A stretch of DNA of 64,000 nt from Zanthoxylum bungeanum. Taxonomy: Eukaryota > Streptophyta > Magnoliopsida > Sapindales > Rutaceae. The notes under the pieces are model-generated. The model was not told where the DNA came from. It did not search any database and was given only the letters and a program-made list of their open reading frames with translations. The stretch's first letter is position 1; each line of letters opens with the position of its first letter. Of this stretch, positions 23,766 through 34,866 are shown one piece after another. The stretch covers positions 23,802 through 87,801 of the forward strand of contig SKCR01041591.1 of the NCBI GenBank assembly GCA_019454045.1, written 5' to 3'. Made by a program: the position numbers and the translations under genes.

Positions 23766-24339
23766 TGTTGTACATATAGTGTCATTAAACTAGAAATCAA
23801 CATGCAACAAACAAATCAAACCAGAAAATAGATCTAATATGCATAAATCCTAGAAAACCTTAAAACTTGAGAATAAGTAAAACCTTTGATCCGAGTCGAG
23901 ATAAATCTCTGTCCTTAAGAACTTATCAGCCCCGTCTCGGTGCTCTACGGATTTGTGGCTAATATTCTCTCAGGATAACCCGGATTCCTCTTGTTCAATG
24001 GGCACACCTTAACAAGATCTTGAACTTGGAATATGGTGGAATACTCTCAGACTCAAGAAAACAATTAAGACTCTCACTTGTAGGATGAAATTCAGATTTC
24101 ATTTGTATGTATTTAAAGGAACAAAATGGCTTCCTTTTATAAGCATGAAGGGGTGCCTCAAGGATACCCTTTGGGTTATAGTGCAACCCTCCAAAGGGTT
24201 GCACCCCTCCTATGCATCCCTTGAGCATAGGACCATGTTACACACAAATGGAGGACATGTCCCTAAGGGGTACCATCCAAAGGACATGTCCATCCTCCAT
24301 CCAACATAAAATATTTGAATATTTGAAGAATTTACAACA
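23766..24339 (-). repeat. 3' LTR of the copia element
   Basis: The 574-bp direct repeat partner of 44511-45093 begins TG and ends CA on the plus strand. It is adjoined on the internal side by the polypurine tract (minus strand TTATGGGGGAT). Confidence 0.9.
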
Positions 24340-24350
24340 ATCCCCCATAA
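24340..24350 (-). other. Polypurine tract of the copia element
   Basis: The minus strand reads TTATGGGGGAT immediately before the 3' LTR, the expected primer for plus-strand synthesis. It fixes the orientation of the element as minus. Confidence 0.75.
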
Positions 24351-24920
24351 TTTTTCAAATATTCATGAAAACACTTGAGAGAGTTTCCGTGAACTAAAGC
24401 TGCATCGAAATAGGTAGCTTTCGCCTTGAACCTTTCTTAGAGAATGACAATCAGATTTACTTGGCAAACCAGTGACCCATAGTCTTGAACTGTTCTGCCG
24501 TTGGTGTAAACCAAGACAACTGCCAACACACAGCTTTACTTCGACCATTTCCCGTTCTACGGTTGTGTTCATTTCGACCCTGAACAACGGTCCCGGATTC
24601 ATCAAGTACTTTAGGGTAACCCGCCTTTAAAAGTTCCCATGGAAGCGGCCTCACTTCTTACTTGAAATAGGTGATCTACTATGAAGAGGTAATCTGTCTT
24701 TACCCCCATTAGGACTCATCTCCTAATATAGTGATCATTAAAAGCCTTAGCTTATCATAACCATGACAGACAGCACTCAACGTCATTATCGGAATGGGAA
24801 AGAGTACAAAACTCTCAGTGCCTGTTTTGAATTGCACAAAGTTTATGTTGTCCCTTTTGAACCTATATCTTGGGATCTTCAGTCAGTTAGGTTGGGTTTC
24901 CACAGTGATAATTCTTAGAT
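24351..24920 (-). other. 3' untranslated part of the copia element
   Basis: Lies between the RNase H remnant and the polypurine tract. Only short broken frames are present. Confidence 0.5.
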
Positions 24921-24924
24921 TATA

Positions 24925-26320
24925 GGCTTCAATCCCATTCCCCTCGATGACTTCTCAACTTGCTCTGAGGTAAACCTTTAGGTAGTGGATCCGCTAGGTT
25001 TCCTTCGACTCAACATAATCGATCGATATTATGCCACTTGAGAGTAGTTGACCTATGGTATTATGTCTCCGACGTATATGTCGAGACTTACCATTATACA
25101 TTGTATTTTGGGCTCTCCCAATGGCCGATTGGCTTTCACAATGTATGTTAATCGCTGGCACCGATTTGAGCCAACTAGGAATATCCTCCAGGAAGTTTCA
25201 AAGCCATTCCGCTTCTTCCGCTATTTTGTCTAACGTTATGAACTCTGATTTCATAGTAGACCGGGCAATATATGTTTGCCTCGAGGATTTCCATGACACG
25301 GCTGCATTACCAAGTGTGAAAGCAAATCTACTCGTAGATTTTGAATCCACTATATCAGATATCCAGTTAGCATCGCTGTATCCCTCTAGAACAGCAGGAT
25401 ATCTCTCGTAATGTAGCCCATATTTTGAAGTTTCCCATACCTCAAAACTCTTACTATGGCTTTCCAGTGGTTATGTCCTGGATTGCTAGTATATCTGCTA
25501 AGCCTGTTCACAGCTTGAGCGATATCAGTTCGTGTGCAATTCGTGAGATACATCAGACTTCCGATGATCCTTGAATACTCTATTTGCGATATGCTTAAGC
25601 CAATATTCTTTGATAGAGGAAGATTTAGGTTAACTACTCCCAAATCTTTCATATCAAATTTGCTGGATAACACTTTCTTGGTAGACTGAATCAACTTATG
25701 ATTATTACCAATTATCAGCATATCGTTTACATAGAGACATACAATGACATATCATTCTTGAGTTGATTTGGTGTATATTCACTTATCACACTCATCAGTT
25801 TTAAATCCACTTGACAACATCTCTTTGTCAATATTCTCATGTCATTGTCTAGGTGCTTGTTTTAATCCGTACAAGGATTTTACAAGTTTGCACACCTTTT
25901 GTTCTTATCCAGGAACATTAAACCCTTCTGGTTGTTCCATGTAAGTCTCTTCATCCAATTCACCATTCAAGAATGACGTCTTTACATCCTTTTGATGTAT
26001 TTCAAGACCAAATATAGCTGCTATGGCTATGAGCATTCTTACCGATGTGATACGAATCACTGGTGAATAGATGTCAAAGTAAACAAAGCATTCTTTTTGT
26101 CTATAACCTTTTATAACAAGCCTTGCCTTGTACTTAACTATTGATCCATCCGTTTTCATCTTCCATTTGAATATCCATTTGTAGCCCAGTGGCTTACAAC
26201 CTGGAGGAAGATCAACCAACTCCCAAGTATGGTTCTGTAGGATTGAATCAATCTCACTGTTAATAGTCTCTTTCCACAGAGGTGCCTACGGAGAAGACAT
26301 TGCTTCTTTATAACTTTGAG
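24925..26320 (-). pseudogene. Copia pol remnant: reverse transcriptase C-terminal part and RNase H
   Basis: Read leftward on the minus strand: the pre-RT phrase EPQSYKEAMSS, then WELVDLPPGCKPLGYKWIFK and KARLVIKGY with the conserved copia AIAAIFGLEIHQKDVKTSFL block (26219-25905). Next come [11 protein letters not shown] (after the catalytic YVDD region) with [17 protein letters not shown] (25721-25386), and an RNase H stretch with DANW, SWKSS, ARSTM and SKNADP-like phrases to about 24925. Several frameshifts and stops separate the blocks, so no functional enzyme is made. Confidence 0.85.
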
Positions 26321-26379
26321 GCTCATTTTCTAACTAATACAGTTCAGGAATGAACAAGCCGGGAATGGCACTCCAAGAA

Positions 26380-26735
26380 ATGGAAGCACGGTTCGGGAAT
26401 GAACCACCTCACAGTAACGGTTCGGGAATGGACCACCTTACAGTAACAGTTCGAGAATGGACCACCTTACAGCAACAGTTCGAGAATGGACACCTCACAG
26501 TAACGGTTCGGGAATGGACCACCTCATGATAACAATTCGGGAATGAACACCTTACAGAAGCACGGTTCGGGAATGGACCACCTCACGATAACAGTTCGGG
26601 AATGAACACCTCACAGTGACGGTCCGGGAATGGACCAACCCACAGTAACGGTTCGGGAATGGACCACCTTACGGGAACGGTTCGGGAATGGACTACATCA
26701 CAACACGGTTCGGGAATGAACCAGGGGTAGCAGCA
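26380..26735 (+). repeat. Tandem array in U3 of the Ogre-like 5' LTR
   Basis: About ten imperfect units containing GGTTCGGGAATGGACCACCT with short variable linkers. The same array is in the 3' LTR at about 40490-40830 and continues leftward there into a 48-bp family of related units. Confidence 0.8.
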
Positions 26736-27530
26736 CCTCACCACCCAAATCAACTCAACACATGGTAAGTCAAGTGGCAGTTGGCGAGCCAGGTAAGTAG
26801 AAATGCATTGCATAACTTTGATAAGATTGTCACTGTTGCACATTACACAAGTCCCATCAAAGTGGGGGCGACTGTAGGCGCTGCATTTTTACACATAAGT
26901 CCCTATGATGAGTCTCATTTTGGAGACACTACCTTTTAAGTCACGGAGGTCACGGGAAACGGACATCGGAAGGGGAAATTCAGAATAAACAAGGTTCACT
27001 GTTTTCGTTAGTGCTGCATTCGTGTTTACGTTCGAACGTCAAACGGATTGCGGGCGTTCATGCCGCGTTCGAGGAAGCGTTCGAACGGTGTCGGTAAATC
27101 TGGTTTTGCTGCTAGCCTCACATCCAGCCCAATTAGCCCCCCAAAGCCCATAAAACACATCCCAATTTAAATAAATAAATATTAATTAAAACATTAACTA
27201 AATAAGATAATAATTAAATTAATTAAATAATTAATAAAACATATACCAAACATAAAATAAAGAATTACCAACTTAAACTAAAATCATGCCTAAATTAAAC
27301 AAATCACATACTAAATCAAAATATAATCATACCAAGTTAAAATCAATCAACCAATATATTATTCCTAACTTAAAATATTGTATTCCTAAACCAAGCCAAT
27401 CAAATATTCAACCTTCCCTATCTAGCCAAGATTTGTCCCCCCTCAATCTTTGACTTCCCTTATCCAACACCAAATCAAATCCCTCTTTAATTAGCCAAAT
27501 CCCTTTCCTTTGTCAAGCCCAACCCTTTGC

Positions 27531-27540
27531 CTATAAAAAG
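27531..27540 (+). promoter_or_regulatory. TATA box of the Ogre-like 5' LTR
   Basis: CTATAAAAAG is followed by a pyrimidine-rich stretch CAACCTTCTCAACCC and the likely transcript start about 30 bp on. The 3' LTR has the same box at 41617-41626. Confidence 0.5.
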
Positions 27541-28444
27541 AACCCTTCACCAACCTTCTCAACCCTAGTCCCTAGCTCATACACAACACACAGAAAAATT
27601 ACAGGAAGAAGACACCTAAAAAAACAGTAAGCAAAAGATAAAGAGGAAATGGCAGCGAAACCACAAGGAAACAATAGCAAAAGACGGAGAACGACGACTC
27701 AAATCAGTAAGACAACGAACGACAACAGTGAACAGTGAACCGGGAGAGTTGCGTAGCATCCACCCTTCCGACGATCGTGTACCGTACATCCGAGAGGTGA
27801 TTTAAAAGGTTAGACCTGAGGGTACCTTTTCATTAGTTTATATTCGTTTTTTTTATTATCATTGAATTCTATTCGCATGAGAGTCGTTTATGGATGCATG
27901 TTGTGGCTTGAATGAAATGGAAGAATGTCGTCTCTTGTGGTATATAGGATGGAAACCCAGACGTAAATTCCGTAGCCGAATCCGAATGGACGGTAGTGCG
28001 GTCTGTACTTGGGATACAACTCCACATACCACTTGAGTAAACGGCACCTTCTCTTGTTTTGTGTTGCTTTTATTTATTTATTTTTCGTCACTTAAATTCT
28101 GCATGTTGCTTATTTATGCATGACTCAATCGAGCGCATGAGCTTAGTAAATGGAATGAAAGATCCCCTATGGGGAGGGGTTAAAGCCCTTTACAACGATG
28201 CTTTGCCGCGCCGGTTGATGTGTGTTCGGTTGGATGCAAGACACGTTCAATCAGACATACTTAGAATAATATGATTGTCTTTATGTTTGTATGCATGATG
28301 TGATGTGACGTGCATGGGCTTAGTATGTTGGTCTAAAGGTCATCTCTTTGAGAGATCAAGAGCCCCAAAAGGCCACCTTTACGGCAGTACTTCGCCGCGC
28401 CCCTTTATTTTATTGTTTATGTATTGCGTCCCATTTCATGCATC

Positions 28445-28675
28445 AGGTCTGTTCCCATTCGAACGCGTTTACGAACGCAACTCGAACGCGCATGTATTTT
28501 TGCCTTATCATGCATCAGGTCTCATTTCCGTTCGAACGCGTTATCAAACGCCATACGAACGCGAGCATTCTGTTTCATTTCTGTTCGAACGCGTTTACGA
28601 ACGCTACTCGAACGTGAGCATTCTGTTTCATTTTCGTTCGAACGCGTTTACGAACGTTACACGAACACGCACACA
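28445..28675 (+). repeat. TTCGAACG hairpin array in the Ogre-like 5' LTR
   Basis: Four units of about 55 bp contain TTCGAACGCGTT followed by an AACG-rich complementary stretch and a spacer like GAGCATTCTGTTTC. The second unit holds TTCGAACGCGTTATCAAACG (28531-28550), which occurs exactly in the copia leader at 44077-44096. The array recurs in the 3' LTR at about 42540-42770. Confidence 0.8.
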
Positions 28676-29260
28676 CTGAACTGAGTCTGTCTTATCATGT
28701 TCATGCATAATTGCCTCTTGGTTGATCTTTCTTGTGTTATATAGCCAACCGTATTATTTGTATCCCTGCATTTATCCATTCTATGTGTTCTCGGGATTGT
28801 ATTCAAGCATGATTAGGCTGTTAGCATGTTATTTGGTTAATAGGTTCATGAGATAGTACTCAAGCATGATTATGTTGTTCTTAGTTTTCCATATCATAGG
28901 ATTGAAATATGTTCATGAGATTGCCATGTGATGTTGCATGTTGTGATGAACTTGTTGATGTATGCATATGAATTTAGAAGCATGATATTTTTGGAAATAA
29001 ATGTTATTTAAGCCTGGTTAAATTATTATATAAATCATTCTATTACAAGTGACATAAGTAAGAGACCATTCCGAACCCAACGGTTTGAGGTCTTCCCTTG
29101 CGAGGGGTGAGTGCGGCCTTAAATCTCATTTTCCCGGTTCACACCGGGTGGCGACTCCATTACTCTCCGGTTTAGTCCCCCGTGGCTACTCCGTACTCCC
29201 GACCGGGCCGCGAGCCCGGGACAGCATGCGTCGCCCCAGATTTCCTGTGTTCCCACAGTC

Positions 29261-29278
29261 TGGCGACTCCACTGGGGA
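29261..29278 (+). other. Primer-binding-type site of the Ogre-like element
   Basis: TGGCGACTCCACTGGGGA starts three bases after the 5' LTR end. The form and position are those of a plant gypsy primer-binding site. I did not assign the tRNA. Confidence 0.65.
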
Positions 29279-29374
29279 TAGAAAGTTGGCCCCGAAATAT
29301 TGTCTTGTAATGTTTGGATTTATGTTTTAATTGACCATGTCTATAGTGGATAAAGTGGGGGTTTAATCAAGGGC

Positions 29375-29725
29375 ACTTTGAGGCTAGGTAATGGTTTGGT
29401 GTCTTCCTTCACTCACTACCTTTCTAGAAGGAAAAGCTGTGAGGACACCTATATGGCCATCTACACGTAGCCTTTGTGATGGACTAATTTGGAGGACTCG
29501 TTGTTTATTCCTGACACCAAGCGATAAGAGCATTAGAGGCTTTGGGTATTTATGTGAGCCTCGCTCCACTTTCCCTCTGGGGAATCTACAACGGGAAATC
29601 CATTTGACAGTCCGTCACACACCATAGCTCATTGGCACGTACCTTAGTGTATAAAAAGGGATACACTCACTTGGTCACTTGAACCCTTGAGTGGGGAGAC
29701 CTAGTTGTGGGCTATCCTTCGCCAG
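29375..29725 (+). repeat. Conserved leader block shared with the Athila-like element
   Basis: A block of about 345 bp starting GGCTAGGTAATGGTTTGGTG and ending near CTTCGCCAGTGAGAGC. It matches the reverse complement of 36012-36368 at roughly 85% by eye, in sense orientation in both elements. No shared reading frame survives the indels, which argues for an RNA- or DNA-level role or shared descent rather than coding. Confidence 0.8.
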
Positions 29726-29819
29726 TGAGAGCATTTGTCCATACTCTTGCAAATCCACCCATAGACTGGTTTGTATGGTTAAAGTAACAATTATTCCCTT
29801 GAGAATGTGCTTATGGACC

Positions 29820-30265
29820 ATCCTCATTTGGATACAGTTGGACTATTGTCAGAAATACGGGCTTGCTGGGCCATTTAAACTGGGGCAAGTTCGTACTGTA
29901 TGACTATTAGGCCCAAGGCTTCTGAAATATTGATGGGCCATTATGTAAAAATTATTATGTTATGCATTATCTCCATTCTATGCTTATGTTTGGGAACATC
30001 ATCGTTTGGATCCATTTGGACCATTTGTCATGGGATATGGGCTTGTTGGGCCATTTAAACTGGGACAAGAACACATCTTATGACGATTGAGCCAAAAGGC
30101 TTCTAAATAACAATGGGCCATTTTATGATTGTGTTCGGAATATTATCATTTGGATTTAGTTGGGCTCTTTGCCATAAGACATGAACTCGTTGGGCCATTT
30201 AAACTGGGACGGGTTCACTCTTATGACAGTTGTCCCAAAAGCTTCTAAAATGATAACAGGCCGAT
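29820..30265 (+). repeat. Three-copy tandem repeat in the Ogre-like leader
   Basis: Three diverged units of roughly 140-180 bp each contain TTGGGCCATTTAAACTGGGA, TATGAC and GCTTCT motifs, starting near 29824, 30004 and 30148. They lie between the primer site and gag. Confidence 0.75.
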
Positions 30266-30426
30266 TTGTGTGAAAATTTTAATTGATTTAGTATATTATA
30301 TATGTTACATGCATCTCATGCACCTCATGCATACATACATCATGTTAACTCTTGTGTTCTGAAAGCCATCATAGATTCCCGTTGGGTTAGAAAAAAGGAA
30401 GACTCACCAAAATACTGAGAACAGAC

Positions 30427-31591
30427 ATGAGTGAATCAGATATTGAGGTATCCCGGATAGATCAGTTGGAAAATGGCTTCGCCAAGATTACTGAACAGTT
30501 GCAAGCCTTGACTACTGCCATGACAAATATGGATGTGCCTCGTGCGGGGGAAATTCTGAGAATGTGAGGCGTGATGAGCCTTCGAATGGGTTGGGGGATG
30601 ATGTCCCCACTTTTGATGATGACATGGCAGAATATGCAACAGGCAGAATGATTGGGTCTCAGGCAGAATTTCAGAAGCTTCGGGATCAAGTTGAAACAGT
30701 TACCCGCAAAATGAGGGTAAGAACGAGGATTTGCTAGATTATGAGGCAATGACCTTCGGAGAACAGCTGCCAGCTCAGTTTAAAATGCCCGACATGACCA
30801 AGTTTAATGGGAACGGTGACCCGAGGGTCCATCTGCAGCAATATGTCTCAGTCATGAGTTCAATGGGCCTATCACAGCGCCAAGTCCAAAAGATGTTTGG
30901 GATGTCACTCGAGCGGGCACCTGTGGTTTGGTATCATAGCCTTGAGAAGAAGGTTAAGGAAGATTGGAAGGAACTAGCTGATGCTTTTCTGAAGCAGTAT
31001 GTTACAGACTTAGAAATTGACTTGTCACTCCGTGATTTGGAGAACACTAAGCAGAAGCTGGAAGAAAGCTTCAAGGAGTATGTAGACCGCTGGAGAAGCC
31101 AGCTTCTGAAAATACAGACTCGGCCCTCTGATAAGGACCAAATCAAAATGATCATCAAGGGCACCAAGTCCTCTATTTATAGTAAGTTGCGGAGGATGAC
31201 TTCAATGATTTCTGATTTTTGACAGTTGAGGGAAACTGTCATGGATATTGAGGAAGAAGAGGCTGAAAACAGAAAGTCCTATGGCCAGAATAGGCGGACT
31301 CTTGGGGGGTATTCTGAGACTAAGCCCGCTACTGTCGAGGTTGCTGCCATCAGGAACCGGCAATTCTCCGACCTTGGTAGACCTTTGTCGAAGGTATTTG
31401 AAAAGTTACAGGGACAAGGAATCTTGAAACCCTTAGAAGGCAAGCCATTTCCGCACCCCCCACCACCATACATAAATGTGAACCTTTATTGTCACTTCCA
31501 CCAGCTACATGGCCATGACACCGACAACTGCACCCGCCTCAGGCATGAAATTCAAGATCTCATAGATTCCCATAAAATACCCAACCAATGA
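30427..31591 (+). pseudogene. Ogre/Tat-type gag, frameshifted
   Basis: A start at 30427 gives MSESDIEVSRIDQLENGFAK, which stops after about 47 codons. The frame resumes with the gag core: FKMPDMTKFNGNGDPRVHL, RAPVVWYHSLEKKVKEDWKE and FKEYVDRWRSQLL at 30731-31222. A TGA at 31220 interrupts the frame, which continues to 31591 with YCHFHQLHGHDTDNCTRL, a CX3HX4HX4C-like gag end, and the tail EIQDLIDS. Gag forms the virus-like particle that packages element RNA. At least two frameshifts and one stop make it non-functional. No protease, RT or integrase follows. Confidence 0.85.
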
Positions 31592-32190
31592 AAAGAAACC
31601 CTCAACCACCAAGCTTCTCACATGGATGACAGTGAAAAACCATATGCCGAGGAAGAATGCAGTGCTGCGGATGATGGAGATGTTCCTCATAGTCTATTTG
31701 ATCCAGTTTTTTTTAATGGCATTGATTTTGTTACTTTTTCGAACTCTTTTCCTCAACAATAATAAAGACGTTCATTTCGCCGAAGCTCTTCTGCAATATG
31801 AGTATATTTGAGAAAAGTATTCAACCTTGGTACTATGGAATCCAGTGATGAACACGGGGAACCTTCGCAATAAGCAAACAGAAAAGATAAGATAGACATT
31901 CAGAAATTGGGAAATAGAGGCAGTGAAACTATCAGACTTGGAAGAGAATTAGTTCACCGAGCCGATCAACATAGACAGATTGAAGCAGTGGTTTGCCTGA
32001 GGAAAAGAAGACTAAGCAGTCACCAAGAGGATTGATGGAAGACCTAACCCGACGGGATAGGAACATGCATGCATGCATACACGTAACATATGCGCATCCT
32101 TTTTGTGTTTGTTCTGTTTTGTAATAACAGGTTTCAAAGGAGAAAAAGAGAAATCGTCAAATACAAGCCAACCAGAGGCAGTAACAGTAC
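31592..32190 (+). other. Non-coding region downstream of Ogre-like gag
   Basis: The place where pol would begin shows only short broken frames and no protease or RT motif. It leads into the tandem array. Confidence 0.6.
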
Positions 32191-33055
32191 AATATCAGCA
32201 GTTTTCGAGAATGAATCGCAGAGGGTCGAGGCCCGAATCAGTATCAGTTTTGGGGATAAGTCCCAGGGTCAAGGCCCACATCACTATCAGTTTGGGATGA
32301 ATCCCGAGGGCCGAGGCCCACATCAGTATCAGTGGGATGAATCCCGAGGGTCGAGGCCCACATCAGCGTCAGTCGAGGGTCGAGGCCCACATCAGCATCA
32401 GTCTGGGGGCGAGGCCCATGACAGTAGCAGTTGGGGCCGAGGCCCACTTCAGCAATCAGTTTTGGGGATGAGTCCCAGGGTCGAGGCCCACATCAAACAC
32501 AATTTGGGATGAATCCCGAGGGTCGAGTCCCACATCAGCATCAATCTGGGGGCGAGGCCCATGTCAGTAGCAGTTGGGGTCGATGCCCACTTCAGTTTCA
32601 GTTTTGGGGATGGGTCCCAGGGTTGAAGCCTATATCAGTTTCAGTTCGGGAATGAATCACAGGGTCGAGGCCCACATCGTCAGAGTTTTGGAATGAATCT
32701 TAGGGTCGAGGCCCACATTATCACCAGTTTCAGGAATGAAGCCCACATTCAGCACAGTTCGGAAATGAACCATCAGCATCAGTTTCGCATGGTATGGCAC
32801 TTTGGGGGCGAGGCCCACATTAGCATCAGCATCAGTCTTGCCGGGCATGGCACTCTGGGGTGAAGCCCTCATTATCATTATTAGTCTGGTCGAGTATGAC
32901 ACTCTGGGGGCGAGGCCCATATCAGTATCAGTTTGGGACGATGTCCATATCGGTATCAGTTTGGGGGCGAGGCCCATATCAGTAACAGTTCGGGGGCGAG
33001 GCCTATATCATTATCAGTATTAGTCTTGTCGGGTATGACACTCTGGGGGCGAGGC
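32190..33055 (+). repeat. 3' untranslated tandem array of the Ogre-like element, left part
   Basis: About twenty imperfect units of 40-45 bp contain GGTCGAGGCCCACATCAG and CAGTTTGGGATGAATCCC variants. It breaks off at the Athila-like insertion (duplication GAGGC at 33051-33055) and resumes at 39824. Such arrays before the 3' LTR are known from Ogre relatives. Confidence 0.85.
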
Positions 33056-34853
33056 TGACCGGCGTAAACACACACGTATAACGCAAGCGCACGTATCGTT
33101 CAAGTAGTATAAAAATATCGATCCCACGAGGACTTAATTCCTACTATTGTTATTAATTGTTGATACTATTTATTTACAAATATCTAATTGAGGGAGAAGG
33201 GAATTGATTGCTTGAATGATTTGATTTGTAGATTTGCTAAATAAATAAAAAGATAAAAAGACAAAAGAAAATACTAAGGAAAATAAAAGACTCAAAGATC
33301 TAGGGTTGTGAATCTTTCTAATATCTATTAAAAGATGAAGTAGTTATATCATAGTTGGGTAAAATATTGAATTATTAATCTGGAACACTAAATTATGTAA
33401 AAGCCTCTTCCGAATGATCATTTACAAATACCTAGTATAATCCAATTGAACCATATGTCTATGTCAAATAAATTACCTAGATTCATTAAGATTGAGTTCC
33501 AATTATGACTACCCCCGCCCAACAGGTATATTCCTATCCTATAAGGAAATCTATTAAAAGGGTTATCTATCCTTAAGGAAGATCGTGGGTTATTGAGTCT
33601 GTGGTCTTTAACTTAAAATCCCTATGTCTAGTTCATTTTAAGTTTATCTAAATCAATTTTATTAATGGCCAATTAATAAAAAGGCATTAAGATTATGACT
33701 CAATAAATAACTCTTTTAAATTACTCAAACTATAATCTAACCCTTTTAAAACCGGTTATATTAGATTTTTTCACAACCCTAGATATTTAATTTAGTTACA
33801 ATACATAGCTAAAACTAATAAAAACTTAAAAGACATAAAATGAAATTACTGAAAAGTAATAAAAAGAAATGCTAAGGTAAAAGGAATTAACTTATACTAT
33901 TTACTATTTAGATATCTCCCAATAATATAATATATAATCTTGTGATATTTTAAACCAACCGTCCGGAATGGCGGTATCCTGATTAAGTCAAAATTCAAAT
34001 ATACCAGCCATAAGGCGGAACAGAAATATAAACTTAAACCAACCGACCTAGAATGACGGTATCCTCATTAAGTCAGGTTTAACCAGTTTGAATTGAATAA
34101 CCAACCGACCTAGAATGGCGGTATCTTTTTATTAATTCAGATTTTAAATAGTTTATATTATATTTTAAGGGAGATTAATCTAAAAAGCAAAAGTAAAAGA
34201 ATTACCTTATTACCTCAGCATGGTGAGGTTACTCCCTCATGGTTGAATAGAATTACTACTACAAAGCGTAAATAAAACTGAATATATGAAGAAAATATGA
34301 AGAACTCTCTATTATATAAGTATTTACAGAGATTTGGTACATTTGAAACTAAAAATTCGAAATCTATTTATAGGTAAAAAAAATCTAATTTTTATTATTA
34401 TTTTCTGATTTTTATTATTTTATATTTATTATTTTATTATTATTTTTTTGGATCGCTGAATTTTCGACACGTGGCATGGTGTGCTAAAAAAGACGGCTCG
34501 TTGAATTTTTGACATGTGGCATGGTGGTGCAATTACCAAAATACCCTCGGTGTCGGGACGCCCAAATTACCAAAATACCCTTTTCGTCAAATTTCACAGT
34601 TTTGCTCCAAATCACCTCCAGAATATCTTGAAACTTTATTTCGGTGTCGGGATGTCCAAAATTACCAAAATACCCCTTTTTTGCCAAATTTCACCAAATT
34701 TCACAGTTTTGCTCCAAATCACCTCCAGAATGTCCTGAAACTTTATATCTACAAAATAACACAAAACACATCAAAATATTCACAAAACTCAAGAAACTAT
34801 ACAAAATATTAAGTTAAATGAGTGGGAAATAGTGATACATTTATCACTCATCA
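33056..34853 (-). repeat. 3' LTR of the Athila-like element
   Basis: 1798 bp, partner of 37988-39823. It holds GACCTAGAATGGCGGT units (33955-34130) and duplicated AATTACCAAAATACCC segments near its right end. Confidence 0.92.
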
Positions 34854-34866
34854 CACCCCCAAACCT
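34854..34866 (-). other. Polypurine tract of the Athila-like element
   Basis: The minus strand reads AGGTTTGGGGGTG and then enters the 3' LTR (TGATGAGTG). Confidence 0.75.

Larger units (their letters stand above)
26341..29257 (+). repeat. 5' LTR of the Ogre-like element (5' truncated)
   Basis: Matches 40435-43339 almost base for base and ends GTTCCCACA. It contains a U3 array of GGTTCGGGAATGGACCACC units (26380-26735), a TATA box CTATAAAAAG (27531-27540) and a TTCGAACG hairpin array (28445-28675). It does not begin with TG, and copia sequence abuts it directly, so the true start has been deleted. Confidence 0.88.

Noticed and set aside
28305..28684. Overlapping frames with repeated RSNALSNAIRTR-like phrases
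   Set aside because: Arise from the TTCGAACG hairpin array in the LTR and repeat in the other LTR copy; not a protein gene.
29384..29569. A 61-codon antisense frame in the shared block that has a same-length counterpart at 36179-36364
   Set aside because: The middle of the two proteins is out of frame because of compensating one-base indels, so coding conservation is not supported.
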